Below, in pieces: positions 42,823-52,793 of a stretch of DNA of 64,000 nt. Position 1 is the first letter of the stretch, and each line of letters starts with the position of its first letter. The translations under genes and the position numbers were made by a program. This DNA is from Gemmatimonadaceae bacterium (GTDB lineage: Bacteria > Gemmatimonadota > Gemmatimonadetes > Gemmatimonadales > Gemmatimonadaceae): the NCBI GenBank assembly GCA_020846935.1, contig JADLCY010000011.1, forward strand, positions 496,001-560,000, given 5' to 3'. Under the pieces are notes generated by a model. It searched no databases and was not told the origin of the DNA. It saw nothing but the letters and a program-made list of their open reading frames with translations.

Positions 42823-44022
42823 CTACTGCATCGCGCGCCAGAGGGCGACGGCGCGGCGAACGCCCTCGACCACATCGCGTTCGGGGGCCGCGTACGACGC
42901 ACGGACCCACTCCGGCGTCCGGAACGCGGCACCGGGCACCATGGCCACCCCGTGCTCTTCGAGCAGGCGCCTGGCAAAAGTCGTCCCGGCGTCAGGATCG
43001 GCGGGACAGGCCGCCGACACGTCGAAGTAGAAGTAGAAGGCGCCGTCCGGGCGCACGATCGGCAGCGTGGGCTCGGTGGCAAAGACGGCCATCCCTGCGT
43101 CGCGACGCAAGCGATACTGCGCGAGCATGCGCGCGATCTCCGCGTCCGAACGCTCGGTGTTTCGCAGCGCTTCGAGCGCGCCGTGCTGCGAGGCCGCGGC
43201 CGTGTGGAACGTTGCATGCGACTGGAACGCGCCCATGGCTTTGGAGACCTCGCGCGGCGCGATGGTCCAGCCCACGCGCCAGCCGGTCATCGCGTACGCC
43301 TTGGCCACGCCATCGATCACCACGAGATTGTCGCGCGACGTCGCGACGGCGAGCGCGCTCGTCGCGGGGCCGTCAAACGCGATGCGGCGGTAGATCTCGT
43401 CCGAAAGCACCCACCACCCACGCGCGTGCGCAAGCGCCAGGATGTCGCGCAGCTCGTCGGCGGTGTAGACGGCGCCCGTCGGGTTGCACGGCGAGTTGAG
43501 CATGAGCCCGCGCGTCCGGGGCGTGGCGGCCGCCTCGAGGTCGGCGACCGTCACCTTCAGGTCGCGCTCCCGCGCGCCGCGCACCTCGATCGCTTCCGCA
43601 CGCGCCAGCTGCACGATCTCGTAGTACGAGGTCCACGAGGGCGTCGGCACAAGCACTTCGTCCCCGGGGCCAAACAGGACCGTGCAGGCGTTGAAGATCG
43701 ACTGCTTCGACCCGTTGGACACCACCACGTCGAGCGCGTGCACGTCGGCTCCCGCGGGCCCCTGCGCACGCGCCTGCGCGGCGATCGCCTCACGCAGCGG
43801 GAGAATCCCTTCGGTGGCCGTGTAGCGTGTCGCCCCGGCGTTGAGGGCCGCCGTGGCGGCGTCCCTGATGAAGGCCGGCGTGTCGAAGTCGGGCTCGCCC
43901 GCGCCAAGATCGATGATCTGCCGGCCCTCCGCCTTGAGCGCCCGCGCCCGCTGGGACACGGCGATGGTGGCGGATTCGCGAAGGCGCGCGATGTTGCTCG
44001 ACGGAACGAAAACCGGCGACAT
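42823..44022 (-). CDS. Class I/II pyridoxal-phosphate aminotransferase (aspartate-aminotransferase-like)
   Basis: 399 residues starting at MSPVFVPSSNIARLRES; longer readings add a leader without conservation. Fold-type I features are INLGAGEPDFDTP-like IDLGAGEPDFDTP, YTATEGILPLREAIA, VSNGSKQSIFN, NSPCNPTGAVY, LSDEIYRRIAFDG, the PLP lysine in DGVAKAYAMTGWRVGW, and a C-terminal substrate arginine region (VRASYAAPE). This is the AspAT Ibeta subgroup that includes the AspC/aspartate and prephenate aminotransferases. Cytoplasmic. It lies 58 bp upstream of the AsnC-like gene on the same strand. Confidence 0.9.
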   Translation of the reverse strand: MSPVFVPSSNIARLRESATIAVSQRARALKAEGRQIIDLGAGEPDFDTPAFIRDAATAALNAGATRYTATEGILPLREAIAAQARAQGPAGADVHALDVVVSNGSKQSIFNACTVLFGPGDEVLVPTPSWTSYYEIVQLARAEAIEVRGARERDLKVTVADLEAAATPRTRGLMLNSPCNPTGAVYTADELRDILALAHARGWWVLSDEIYRRIAFDGPATSALAVATSRDNLVVIDGVAKAYAMTGWRVGWTIAPREVSKAMGAFQSHATFHTAAASQHGALEALRNTERSDAEIARMLAQYRLRRDAGMAVFATEPTLPIVRPDGAFYFYFDVSAACPADPDAGTTFARRLLEEHGVAMVPGAAFRTPEWVRASYAAPERDVVEGVRRAVALWRAMQ

Positions 44023-44125
44023 GTTGGGACTCTCACGTGAATGCCCGCCGGGATCCCGGGGGCAGGACGGGCCGGGAACCTCCCGCCGATCCGCTTGGCC
44101 CGGACAACTCCGGAGCCCTCGCAAA

Positions 44126-44155
44126 TTGAACGGGTACGCCCCGGTTTGCTATACT
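44126..44155 (+). promoter_or_regulatory. Strong sigma70-type promoter
   Basis: TTGAAC (44126-44131), 18-bp spacer, TATACT (44150-44155), about 60 bp upstream of the GTG at 44217. GAGAGG lies about 5 bases before that GTG. One of the two clearest promoter matches in the window. Confidence 0.65.
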
Positions 44156-44216
44156 TCCTCTCGTGGAGGGCACGGAATCGCGCGCCCTCACTTCCTGATT
44201 GACAAGAGAGGCTATC

Positions 44217-45998
44217 GTGGAGCAGGACCTTCGGGATGAAGGAGCCGCGCGGAGCGCGCACGTCGTGCATGTGCTCCCATCGGATGACCATCGCATCGAC
44301 GCCATCGTTCGCGCTCAGGTCGAGCGCATTGCTGTTTCAGACACGGAGGGGCCGACCCTCCGCACCCTCGTCCTCGTGGGGTCGGAAGTCGCCGCGACAC
44401 ACCTCGCCGGCGCCGTCAATGACGGACTCGACGCCTCAGGCGCCCTGCTGATCCCGGTCGCTGATCGTGCCCGCGCGCCGCGACGCCTCGCGGCGGGCGC
44501 GCTCGCCGCTGTTACCACGCCGGGGATCGCGCGCGAACTGCTCCGCCAGTCAGCGCTCAAGCTCGATGCGGTCGATACCGTGGTTCTCGTGGACCTCGAT
44601 CGACTGGTGGCCCTCTACCTGACCGACCTCGACGACCTCCTCGCCGAGCTGCCGAAAGGCGCCGATCGCATCGCCACAGCCGCCGACCTGGGGGCGGATG
44701 TCGAGGCGTTTCTCGAGCGGCACGCGCGGCGCGCGCGTCGCATGCAGTACGACGGCCCGGTCTCATCCGCAGCCACGCTGCACTACGTGGTGGCCGACCG
44801 CAGCGGCCGCGACGCAGTGCTCGCCCGGCTGCTCGATTCCCTCGATCCCGAGCACGCGACCGTCGTCGCTGCCGAAGAAGACGCCGAGGCGGCGTGTTCG
44901 GCCCTCGCCCATCTCGGCTACGGGCCGGATGACGCCATGGTGGCCTTTTCCGACGGCGATGTCCCCGAAGGCGAAGGACTCGTGGTGCTCTACACCGCGC
45001 CGACCGAAGCCAGCGACCTCGCCACGATCCTCGAGACCGAGCCCGGCCACGTCGTCGCCCTCGTGGCGCCGGATGAACTCACGGCGTTCCTGCGCGTGTT
45101 CGGCCAGTCGGTCACGGCATCGCTTCCGCAGGCCAAGGTCGTGCGTGCGGCGTCCGCGATGCACACGCTGCGTGAGGCGATCCGTCACGTCCTCGACTCG
45201 CACTCGCTGCACCACGAACTGCTGGCGCTCGCGCCGGTGTTCGACGAGCGAGATCCCGCCGAAGTCGCCGCCGCGCTCCTCGTCCTCCTCGAGCGTGCCG
45301 CCGCGGCGCCCGGTCGCACGCCGTCACACGCCGAACCGGCGACGGCGGCCGCACCAGCTCAACGCACCGACCGCGAGCGAACGGAGCGAGCAGCCCCTCG
45401 TAGTCGCGAGCGCGAGCCGCGCTCCGCGCCTGTGGCCGCCGGCAACTTCACGCCCGTGTACGTCAACGTCGGCGTCCGTGATGGCGCCAAGAAGGGCGAC
45501 CTCGTGGGCGCCCTCGCCAACGAGGGGGGCATTTCCGCCGAATTGCTCGGTCGGATCACCATGCGCGACACGTTCAGCGTGGTCGAAGTCGATGCATCGG
45601 TGGCCGAGCAGGTCATCGAGGGAATCACCGGCAAGACCATCCGCGGGCGCGTGGTGAACGCACGCGTCGATCGTCGCCCCGAAGACCGGCCGGCCCGACG
45701 CGACGACCGGCGGCCTTCCGATCGCCCGGCGCGCCACATGCCCGGCGCGCGCGGTCCGCGAGATGACGCACCGCGTTCGCGCGGCCGCGGGGGCTTTGGC
45801 GACCGTCCACGTGGCGGTCCGCGCCGTGACGCGGGCGATCGCCCGCGGCGGCCCCGCGGGGGCGATGACGCCGGCCCACGCACCTTCCGCGAGGAACGCC
45901 CGGCCCGCGGCCCACGCGCCATCGGCGAATCGCGCGAGTGGGGCGAGCGCGGTGAGCGCCTCCGAAACGCCCGACGGCCGCGTCGGGGCAACGACTGA
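44217..45998 (+). CDS. Degenerate DEAD-box-helicase-like protein with DbpA-type RNA-binding domain and RG-rich tail
   Basis: 593 residues from a GTG with an AGAGG site; a TTG 18 bp upstream is the alternative. Residues about 1-345 trace a two-domain RecA/DEAD-box layout in outline but lack the Walker A GKT (region reads [15 protein letters not shown]) and the DEAD box (region reads [14 protein letters not shown]), so ATPase activity is doubtful. Residues about 400-480 are a DbpA-type RNA-binding domain: [38 protein letters not shown]. The last 110 residues are arginine/glycine-rich and low complexity, as in RNA-binding tails. It may bind structured rRNA, perhaps as a ribosome-assembly or cold-shock factor. 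The tdk ATG overlaps its stop. Confidence 0.8.
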   Translation: MEQDLRDEGAARSAHVVHVLPSDDHRIDAIVRAQVERIAVSDTEGPTLRTLVLVGSEVAATHLAGAVNDGLDASGALLIPVADRARAPRRLAAGALAAVTTPGIARELLRQSALKLDAVDTVVLVDLDRLVALYLTDLDDLLAELPKGADRIATAADLGADVEAFLERHARRARRMQYDGPVSSAATLHYVVADRSGRDAVLARLLDSLDPEHATVVAAEEDAEAACSALAHLGYGPDDAMVAFSDGDVPEGEGLVVLYTAPTEASDLATILETEPGHVVALVAPDELTAFLRVFGQSVTASLPQAKVVRAASAMHTLREAIRHVLDSHSLHHELLALAPVFDERDPAEVAAALLVLLERAAAAPGRTPSHAEPATAAAPAQRTDRERTERAAPRSREREPRSAPVAAGNFTPVYVNVGVRDGAKKGDLVGALANEGGISAELLGRITMRDTFSVVEVDASVAEQVIEGITGKTIRGRVVNARVDRRPEDRPARRDDRRPSDRPARHMPGARGPRDDAPRSRGRGGFGDRPRGGPRRDAGDRPRRPRGGDDAGPRTFREERPARGPRAIGESREWGERGERLRNARRPRRGND

Positions 45999-46606
45999 TG
46001 AGTTCGTTGCAGCTCACCGGCGGCTGGATCGAGGTGGTCGCCGGTGTGATGTTCAGCGGCAAGACCGAGGAGCTGATGCGGCGCGTGCGGCGCGCCGTCA
46101 TCGCGCGCAAGCGTGTCCAGGTGTTCAAGTCGCACCTGGACGACCGCTATGCGGGGCTCTTTGCGGTGTCGAGCCACGATGGTCGTTCGGTCGATGCCAT
46201 TCCCGTGGACTCGTCCGCACAGATCGCCGCACGCATCGACCCGACCGCACACGTCGTCGCCATCGACGAAGCCCAGTTTCTCGATGAGGGCGTGTGCGAC
46301 CTGGTGACGAGCCTTGCCACACGCGGTCGACGCGTGATCGTGGCCGGTACCGACACCGACTTCAGGGGTGAACCGTTCGGGCCCATGGCGCGGCTCATGG
46401 CCATCGCCGAGCTGGTCGACAAGCTGCACGCGATCTGCGTGCTCTGCGGTGCGCCAGCGTGCAGGAATCAACGCCTGATCGACGGACAACCCGCGGCCTG
46501 GGACTCTCCGGTCATCATGGTGGGTGGGCACGAGGCGTACGAGGCCCGATGCCGCGCGTGTCACATTGTTCGCCGCCGCGACGAGGGACAGGGACGCCTC
46601 TTTTAG
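45998..46606 (+). CDS. tdk: Thymidine kinase
   Basis: 202 residues, start ATG overlapping the upstream stop. Type II thymidine kinase: P-loop [15 protein letters not shown] (residues 15-29), lasso-type loop, [11 protein letters not shown] Walker B, and a structural zinc made of CVLCG near residue 150 and CRAC near 185. It phosphorylates thymidine to dTMP in the salvage pathway, cytoplasmic. Translationally coupled to the RNA-binding pseudo-helicase. No other nucleotide-salvage gene is adjacent. Confidence 0.95.
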   Translation: MSSLQLTGGWIEVVAGVMFSGKTEELMRRVRRAVIARKRVQVFKSHLDDRYAGLFAVSSHDGRSVDAIPVDSSAQIAARIDPTAHVVAIDEAQFLDEGVCDLVTSLATRGRRVIVAGTDTDFRGEPFGPMARLMAIAELVDKLHAICVLCGAPACRNQRLIDGQPAAWDSPVIMVGGHEAYEARCRACHIVRRRDEGQGRLF

Positions 46607-46909
46607 TCCTGGATGGGGTTCCACGTCACGGAGGAGCGGAGGCAGGCCGGGCGAGGACGAACATGCCCTCGTCGTGTCGCCGCTCACAACTGGTCGAGGC
46701 GCATGGCGAACGTCGCCGCTTTCGGCCATCACGGGTTGCATGGCGCGATTTCGGCCGTTGGTCGCCGACCCCTCGGTCAAAGCGTCCGCTTGACGAAGCA
46801 CCGGCCTCGCGACGATCGCCAAACGACGAACGGCGTTCGGTGACTCCACGTGCGGGCGGGCCGTCTATTGCGGTACTGCCTCTGGCACGTCACGCCGTCG
46901 CCTGCCGCC
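46607..46909. other. Non-coding gap upstream of the AraC-type regulator
   Basis: About 300 bp between tdk and the next gene. It contains no reading frame that I trust, and no clear promoter or hairpin. A GTG at 46850 could extend the regulator by 20 residues. Confidence 0.4.
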
Positions 46910-47710
46910 ATGGGACTCATCGCCGCGCTCGTACCAAATCCGGCTCGACTCTTCCGGTTGCGCTCGGCCATTCGTGGCCGGCACACGGTGGAGCCGTGTG
47001 CCGATTGGCTCGACGTGTTCCGATTGTGCGAGACGCAGCCGGTGCACCTGGCAATCCTCGACCTGTTTGCCACCGGTGAGATGAGCCTGGAGCCGCTGCG
47101 TCAGCTCAAGCGCCGGTTCCCGAGACTCGGAACGCTCGCGTATGTGGACGTGACCGCCGAGCGCGCGAAGGACCTGTTCGACGCGGGCCGCTCGGGGATG
47201 GACGCGCTGATCGTCGCCAACGTCGATGACGACGCGCAATCGATCGCCAGCATCCTCGAACAGGCCGAGGCACGCGGTGTTGCCGGCCTATTGCGCGCGA
47301 CGCTGGACACGCTGCGGCCCACCGTGCGCGATGCGGTCCTGCTCGCGGTGACCCGCGCGCACGAGCATCTCACGCCCGATGAGCTGGCGCGCCGGCTGTC
47401 GCTCAGTCGCCGCGTGCTGGCCAAACACCTCGAGCACGCGAACCTCCCGTCACCTCAGCGGCTGATCACCTGGGCACGACTGCTGGTCGCCGCCAATCTG
47501 CTCGAGGATCCCGAGCGGAGCGCGGACAACATCGCGCTTGCGCTGCACTTTCCGTCGGGCAGCGCGTTCAGGAACACGTGCCAGCGCTACCTGCGCGCCA
47601 CGCCGTCAGAGATTCGCCGACACGGCGGGGCGAACTGGGTCCTCTGCCGGATGCTGGAGGACTCGGGCGTCGACGTCGAGGACGCCGCGGGCGCCGAAGA
47701 CGCCGCCTAG
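46910..47710 (+). CDS. AraC-type HTH regulator with N-terminal receiver-like region
   Basis: 266 residues from ATG (MGLIAALVPNP); a GTG 60 bp upstream would extend it. The C-terminal 100 residues form two helix-turn-helices of the AraC family: HLTPDELARRLSLSRRVLAKHLEHA, then DNIALALHFPSGSAFRNTCQRYLRATPSEIR. The N-terminal half resembles a response-regulator receiver in size and strand pattern (VHLAILDLFATGE, RLGTLAYVDVTAERA, GMDALIVANVDDD), with an Asp at the end of the LAILD strand but a changed acidic pocket, so phosphorylation is uncertain. Regulates unknown targets; the nearest downstream gene is coaE. Confidence 0.8.
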   Translation: MGLIAALVPNPARLFRLRSAIRGRHTVEPCADWLDVFRLCETQPVHLAILDLFATGEMSLEPLRQLKRRFPRLGTLAYVDVTAERAKDLFDAGRSGMDALIVANVDDDAQSIASILEQAEARGVAGLLRATLDTLRPTVRDAVLLAVTRAHEHLTPDELARRLSLSRRVLAKHLEHANLPSPQRLITWARLLVAANLLEDPERSADNIALALHFPSGSAFRNTCQRYLRATPSEIRRHGGANWVLCRMLEDSGVDVEDAAGAEDAA

Positions 47711-47803
47711 GCGTGCCCATCGCCCGCCACCACGCCGTGGAGTAGCTTAAGCGGGCTGGCAGGTCAACACATTGCGGCAGGCTCCACCCCCGTCGGTCTC
47801 GCC

Positions 47804-48412
47804 GTGCTCCTGGTCGCCCTCACTGGCAACATTGCGAGCGGCAAGTCGCTCGTTTCTGCGCTGCTGCGCGAGCGCGGCGCTGCGATCGTCGACGCCGACG
47901 TTCTTGCGCGCGAGGCCGTCGCGCCCGGCACTGCGGCCATACAGGCGATCCGCGCACGCTGGGGCCCGGGCGTGATCGGTGCCGACGGCGCCTTGGACCG
48001 TGCGGCGCTCCGCGCGATCGTGTTCTCCGACCCGGTGGAGCGCGAAGCACTGAACGCCATCGTTCATCCGGAGATCGAGCGGCGACGCAACCTCGCCGTC
48101 GAAGCCGCGCGAATCCGCGGCGTCGCGATCGTGGTGTGCGACATTCCGCTCCTGTTCGAGATCGGCCAGCAGGATCGGTTCGACGTGGTGATCCTGGTCG
48201 ATGCCCCCGAGGATCTGCGCTTTGCGCGTCTCACGGCGCGCCGTCAGCTCGGCGACGAGGAGGCGCGCGCCATGATGAACGCGCAGATCCCGGCGGCCGC
48301 AAAGCGCGCGCGCGCCACGATCGTGGTCGACAACGACGGATCGCTCGCCCAGCTCGAAACGCGGGTCGACGCGGTGTGGCAGGAGCTCGTGCGCCGCGCC
48401 GCGGCGCAGTGA
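47804..48412 (+). CDS. coaE: Dephospho-CoA kinase
   Basis: 202 residues from a GTG. P-loop LTGNIASGKS (residues 6-15), then AAIVDADVLAREAV (DAD motif of the CoaE substrate site), HPEIERRR, VVCDIPLLFEIG and the ARLTARRQL lid arginines. It phosphorylates the 3'-hydroxyl of dephospho-CoA, the last step of coenzyme A synthesis, in the cytoplasm. It lies 94 bp after the AraC-type gene and 80 bp before gcvH, which has its own promoter. Confidence 0.95.
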   Translation: MLLVALTGNIASGKSLVSALLRERGAAIVDADVLAREAVAPGTAAIQAIRARWGPGVIGADGALDRAALRAIVFSDPVEREALNAIVHPEIERRRNLAVEAARIRGVAIVVCDIPLLFEIGQQDRFDVVILVDAPEDLRFARLTARRQLGDEEARAMMNAQIPAAAKRARATIVVDNDGSLAQLETRVDAVWQELVRRAAAQ

Positions 48413-48426
48413 CAACGCGCGGTTTC

Positions 48427-48456
48427 TTGACAGGGACTTTGACGCGCCGGTAGACT
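48427..48456 (+). promoter_or_regulatory. Strong sigma70-type promoter of gcvH
   Basis: Consensus TTGACA (48427-48432), 18-bp spacer, TAGACT (48451-48456), placing transcription about 30 bp upstream of the gcvH GTG at 48493. The best -35 box in the window. Confidence 0.7.
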
Positions 48457-48492
48457 TCGCGCTCCACCTCTCGCACGCGACAGGACGCTACC

Positions 48493-48876
48493 GTGGCCAA
48501 CATTCCGGGCGATCTTCACTACACCGCCGATCACGAATACCTCAGGGCGACTGCCGACCCCAACGTGTTCATCGTCGGCATCACGCACTACGCACAGGAC
48601 CAGCTCGGCGACATCGTCTTCATCGAGTTGCCAAAGGTCGGGGCGAAGTTCGGCGCGCACGACGCGTTCGGCACCATCGAGGCCGTGAAGGCCGTCTCCG
48701 AGCTCTTCTCGCCCGCTGCGGGCGAGATTGTCGAGGTCAACAGCGCGCTCGACGGCGATCCGTCGGCCGTCAACCGGGACCCGTACGGCGACGGCTGGAT
48801 GATCAAGCTGCGCACCGCCGGTGCACCGGCCGGCGTGATGGACGCGGCGGCCTACAAGGCGCACACCGGCCAGTAG
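48493..48876 (+). CDS. gcvH: Glycine cleavage system H protein
   Basis: 127 residues from a GTG. The lipoyl-carrier fold is complete: HYTADHEYL, the ITHYAQDQLGDIVFIELP turn, the lipoylation lysine Lys66 in GTIEAVKAVSELFSP, and a C-terminal GDGWMIKL strand. Its lipoyl arm shuttles the aminomethyl group between P and T proteins. It faces the convergent gcvP gene across a shared perfect terminator, and a LipM-like octanoyltransferase lies just beyond gcvP. No gcvT is in the window. Confidence 0.95.
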   Translation: MANIPGDLHYTADHEYLRATADPNVFIVGITHYAQDQLGDIVFIELPKVGAKFGAHDAFGTIEAVKAVSELFSPAAGEIVEVNSALDGDPSAVNRDPYGDGWMIKLRTAGAPAGVMDAAAYKAHTGQ

Positions 48877-48921
48877 CCCTGACCGCAGACACACCCGGCT
48901 GAGTCGCCGAGTCGACTCATG

Positions 48922-48956
48922 GCCAAAGCGGCCCCGGTTTCCGGGGCCGCTTTGGC
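48922..48956. terminator. Bidirectional terminator between gcvH and gcvP
   Basis: A perfect 16-bp stem GCCAAAGCGGCCCCGG/CCGGGGCCGCTTTGGC closed by a TTT loop. It lies between the convergent gcvH and gcvP stops, and the AAA/TTT steps in the stem give U-rich sequence on both strands. Confidence 0.85.
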
Positions 48957-48989
48957 GTTGTCAGGTTCGCTGGCACCAGCACCGCTACG

Positions 48990-51872
48990 TCACGTCATGT
49001 ACTCCTCGATTGGCGGGCAGGCACACACGAGGTTGCGGTCACCGAACGCATTGTCGACGCGCGACACGGCCGGCCAGAACTTGCGGTCGCGGGTCCACGG
49101 CGCAGGGAACGCCGCACGCTCACGCGAATAGCTCCGGTTCCACGTATCAGAAATCACGACCTGCTGCGTGTGCGGAGCATGCTTGAGCGGGTTGTCGTCC
49201 TTGTCGAGCACGCCGGCGGCGATTTCGTCGATCTCGCCACGGATGGCGATCAGCGCGTCGCAGAAGCGGTCGAGTTCGGCCTTGGACTCCGACTCGGTCG
49301 GCTCGATCATCAGGGTGCCAGCCACGGGGAACGAGACGGTCGGGGCGTGGTAGCCGTAGTCCATGAGCCGTTTGGCGATGTCCTCGACTTCGACGCCGCT
49401 CGCCGCCTTGAGCCCTCGCGGGTCGACGATGCACTCGTGGGCCACGCGACCGTTGCGACCCTTGTAGAGCACGGGGAAATGCGGATCCAGCCGGAAGGCG
49501 ACGTAGTTCGCGTTCAGGATGGCGATCTTGGTGGCGAGCGCCAGGCCCTCGCCGCCCATCATCTGGATGTAGACGTACGAGATGGGCAGGATCGACGCCG
49601 AGCCCCACGGGGCGGCCGCGACGGCGCCTAACGATGTGCGGCCTTCCTGCGCAACGACCGGATGACCGGGCAGGTGCGGCGCGAGGTGCGCCGCGACGCC
49701 GATGGGGCCCATCCCCGGGCCACCACCGCCGTGCGGAATGCAGAAGGTCTTGTGCAGGTTCAGGTGGCAGACGTCGGCGCCAATGTCACCGGGTCGGGCC
49801 ACGCCCACCATCGCGTTCATGTTCGCGCCGTCCATGTACACCTGCCCGCCGTGCGTGTGCACGATCGCGCATACCTCCTTGATCCCTTCCTCAAAGACGC
49901 CGTGCGTCGACGGGTAGGTCACCATCAGGGCCGCAAGGTTCGCGGCGTGCTGCTCGGCCTTGGCCCTGAGGTCGGCGAGGTCGATGTCGCCGTTCGCCGT
50001 GCTCTTCACCACCACCACCTTCATGCTCGCCATCGCCGCGCTGGCCGGGTTCGTCCCGTGCGCAGACTGCGGGATCAGGCACACGTTGCGGTGGGACTCG
50101 CCGCGCGACTCGTGGTACTTCCGGATCACCAGCAGGCCGGCGTATTCACCCTGCGAGCCAGCGTTCGGCTGGAGCGACACGGCGGCAAAGCCCGTGATCT
50201 CGGCCAGGTCGCGCTCGAGCGTGCGAAACATTCCCGCGTAGCCCGCCACCTGCGACGACGGCGCGAAGGGATGAAGCCGCCCGTGCGTCCCCCACGTGAC
50301 GGGAAACATCTCGGCCGTGGCGTTGAGCTTCATGGTGCACGAGCCCAGCGGGATCATGGAATGACATAGCGACAGGTCCCGCGATTCCAGCTTGCGCAGG
50401 TAGCGCAGCATCTCGTGCTCGGCGTGATAGCGCGAGAACACCGGGTGCGTGAGGAATGCGCTGGTCCGCGCGAATCGCTCGTCGTAGCGCGCATCGACGC
50501 CGCTCGACAGGTCGCCCACGTTGAACGCCGGTGCCTGACCCCCATTGAGTGACGCCAGCAGGTCGTCGAGATCCGCGCCGGAGACGGTCTCGTCCAGCGC
50601 GATGCCGATCGACGTCGCGCCGAGGACGCGGACGTTGATGCGACGGGCTTCGGCCGCCGCCACCACCTGCGCCGCGGTGCGCCCCTTCAGGTCCACGCGA
50701 ATCGTGTCGAAGAACACGTCGTGCGCCACGGTGTGGCCAAGACGCTCGGCCCCGGCGGCAAGCAGCGATGCGTTGCGGTGAACCCGTCGCGCGATGCGCG
50801 TCAGTCCCGCTGGTCCGTGCCACACGGCGTACATCCCGGCGATCACGGCGAGGAGCACCTGGGCCGTGCAGATGTTGCTCGTCGCCTTCTCGCGGCGGAT
50901 GTGCTGCTCGCGCGTGCCCAGGGCCATGCGCATGGCCATCTGCCCTTCCGCATCACGTGACACGCCGATGAGGCGCCCCGGCATGAGTCGCTTGAACTCG
51001 TCCTTCGTGGCGAAGAACGCGGCGTGCGGGCCGCCAAATCCCATCGGGACCCCAAAGCGCTGCGCACTCCCGACCGCCACGTCCGCGCCCCACTCACCCG
51101 GTGGCGCGAGCAGGGTGAGCGCGAGAAGGTCCGTCGCCACGATCACGAGCGCGTCGGCCGCGTGCGCGCGCTCGCAGGTGCTGCGGTAGTCGTCGACCTG
51201 TCCGTCGGTCGCGGGATACTGCAGCAACACCGCGAACGTCTCGGGGCCAAAGTCCGCCTGCTTTCCGTCGCCGACCTTCACCTCGATTCCCGACGCCCAC
51301 GCGCGCGTGCGCACGATGTCGATGGTCTGCGGGTGGCAGCCGGCATCGACGAAGATCGTCTCCTTCCCTTCCTTCCCCTTCACGCCGTAGGCCAGGTGCA
51401 TGCCCTCGGCGGCGGCGGTGCCTTCGTCCAGCATCGACGCGTTGGCGATTTCCATTCCGGTCAGGTCCATCACCATCGTCTGGTAGTTCAGCAGTGCCTC
51501 CAGACGGCCCTGAGAGATCTCGGCCTGGTACGGCGTGTACGCGGTGTACCAGCCCGGATTCTCGAGGATGTTGCGCTGGATCACCGGCGGCACGAGGGTG
51601 TCGTGGTAGCCCATGCCGATGTACGAGCGAAAGACCAGGTTCTTGCTCGCCATCGCCTGCAGCTCGTCGAGCACCTCGTGCTCGGTGCGCGCCGGACCCG
51701 TCGCGAGCGCACGGCGGAATCGGATGCCGTCGGGCACGGTGGCGTCGATGAACGCGTCGAGGCTGTCGTACCCAAGCGCCGCGAGCATGGCCTCGACGTC
51801 TTCCATCGACGTGCTGATATGGCGGCGGACGAAGGTGTCGGACTCGGTGAGGTAGTGGCGAAGGTCGGGCAT
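48990..51872 (-). CDS. gcvP: Glycine dehydrogenase (decarboxylating), P protein
   Basis: 960 residues, a full single-chain GcvP (P1+P2 fused). Start at [11 protein letters not shown]. Motifs include FVRRHI near the N-terminus, [115 protein letters not shown] and the PLP lysine in [19 protein letters not shown]. It decarboxylates glycine and loads the aminomethyl group on GcvH. A TTA codon occurs within CGTTAGGC at 49626-49633. Convergent with gcvH; divergent from the LipM-like gene. Confidence 0.97.
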   Translation of the reverse strand: MPDLRHYLTESDTFVRRHISTSMEDVEAMLAALGYDSLDAFIDATVPDGIRFRRALATGPARTEHEVLDELQAMASKNLVFRSYIGMGYHDTLVPPVIQRNILENPGWYTAYTPYQAEISQGRLEALLNYQTMVMDLTGMEIANASMLDEGTAAAEGMHLAYGVKGKEGKETIFVDAGCHPQTIDIVRTRAWASGIEVKVGDGKQADFGPETFAVLLQYPATDGQVDDYRSTCERAHAADALVIVATDLLALTLLAPPGEWGADVAVGSAQRFGVPMGFGGPHAAFFATKDEFKRLMPGRLIGVSRDAEGQMAMRMALGTREQHIRREKATSNICTAQVLLAVIAGMYAVWHGPAGLTRIARRVHRNASLLAAGAERLGHTVAHDVFFDTIRVDLKGRTAAQVVAAAEARRINVRVLGATSIGIALDETVSGADLDDLLASLNGGQAPAFNVGDLSSGVDARYDERFARTSAFLTHPVFSRYHAEHEMLRYLRKLESRDLSLCHSMIPLGSCTMKLNATAEMFPVTWGTHGRLHPFAPSSQVAGYAGMFRTLERDLAEITGFAAVSLQPNAGSQGEYAGLLVIRKYHESRGESHRNVCLIPQSAHGTNPASAAMASMKVVVVKSTANGDIDLADLRAKAEQHAANLAALMVTYPSTHGVFEEGIKEVCAIVHTHGGQVYMDGANMNAMVGVARPGDIGADVCHLNLHKTFCIPHGGGGPGMGPIGVAAHLAPHLPGHPVVAQEGRTSLGAVAAAPWGSASILPISYVYIQMMGGEGLALATKIAILNANYVAFRLDPHFPVLYKGRNGRVAHECIVDPRGLKAASGVEVEDIAKRLMDYGYHAPTVSFPVAGTLMIEPTESESKAELDRFCDALIAIRGEIDEIAAGVLDKDDNPLKHAPHTQQVVISDTWNRSYSRERAAFPAPWTRDRKFWPAVSRVDNAFGDRNLVCACPPIEEYMT

Positions 51873-51984
51873 GCGCGCGGGGTCGCGAAGGGACCGGAAA
51901 GGGAGAGAGCGGGAGAAATGCCGCGCGGAAGTTAGCCCGGTGTTCGGGCGACCGCGACGACGCGCCTGGGCGCTATGTTCCCGC

Positions 51985-52749
51985 ATGCGCTGGTCGTTCC
52001 TGCATTCCACCCCGCTTCCCGGCGCCATGAACATGGCGGTCGATGAATGGTTGCTGGACCGGGCGCGGCGGACCGGCACGGGCACGGTCCGCGTGTACAG
52101 CTGGTCGTCGCCAACGATCTCGTTCGGGCGCCACCAGGCGGCCCGGCGCGGCTTTGATGGTGAGCGTGCGCGACGGGCCGGCCTCGACGTGGTGCGACGG
52201 CTCACCGGCGGGCGCGCCGTGCTGCATCACCGCGAAGTGACCTACGCCGTGGCCGCCCCGGTGCACAGCGGCGTGGACCTTCGCGACGACTATGCGGCCA
52301 TCAACCGGCTCCTCGCTGATGCCCTCGGTGCCCTTGGCGTCGCGGTCGCCATCGTGCCAGCGGGCAAACGCATGCCGGCGCCGGGGAGTGCGCCGTGTTT
52401 CGAGCTGCCCGCGCCCGGTGAACTCACCTTTCGGGGCCGGAAGCTCGTCGGCAGCGCACAGGTGCGTGACGGCGACGCCTGGATGCAGCATGGTTCCATT
52501 CTGGTGCACGACGACCAGCATCGGCTGCGCGATGCGGCGCTCGGCGCGCTGCCCGTCACCGAAGCGGCGACGCTGAGCGACGCACTCGGCCGCGAGGTGA
52601 CGCCCGCGGAGTTCGCCGACGTGCTGCGCGAGGTCGTGCGCGCCACCTGGGATCCGGACGTCGACGCCCTCGACGCCGACCTGGCGTGCGAGGGCGCGCG
52701 GACGCGAGAAAGCATCTACCGGAACGACGACTGGACATGGCGTCGCTGA
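51985..52749 (+). CDS. LipM-like octanoyltransferase / lipoate-protein ligase family
   Basis: 254 residues starting at [27 protein letters not shown]/LplA/LipB-family signatures are [19 protein letters not shown] (lipoyl-binding strand) and [21 protein letters not shown] cysteine in [19 protein letters not shown] sits where the acyl-thioester Cys of LipM lies, which favours octanoyl-ACP:GcvH transferase over ATP-dependent lipoate ligase. The gene is divergent from gcvP and close to gcvH, the usual LipM acceptor. It would place octanoate on Lys66 of the H protein before LipA adds sulfur. LplA remains possible. Confidence 0.82.
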   Translation: MRWSFLHSTPLPGAMNMAVDEWLLDRARRTGTGTVRVYSWSSPTISFGRHQAARRGFDGERARRAGLDVVRRLTGGRAVLHHREVTYAVAAPVHSGVDLRDDYAAINRLLADALGALGVAVAIVPAGKRMPAPGSAPCFELPAPGELTFRGRKLVGSAQVRDGDAWMQHGSILVHDDQHRLRDAALGALPVTEAATLSDALGREVTPAEFADVLREVVRATWDPDVDALDADLACEGARTRESIYRNDDWTWRR

Positions 52750-52793
52750 CGAGCCTCGCTCGTCAGGCACCCTGGGCGTACACTTAGCCCGGT

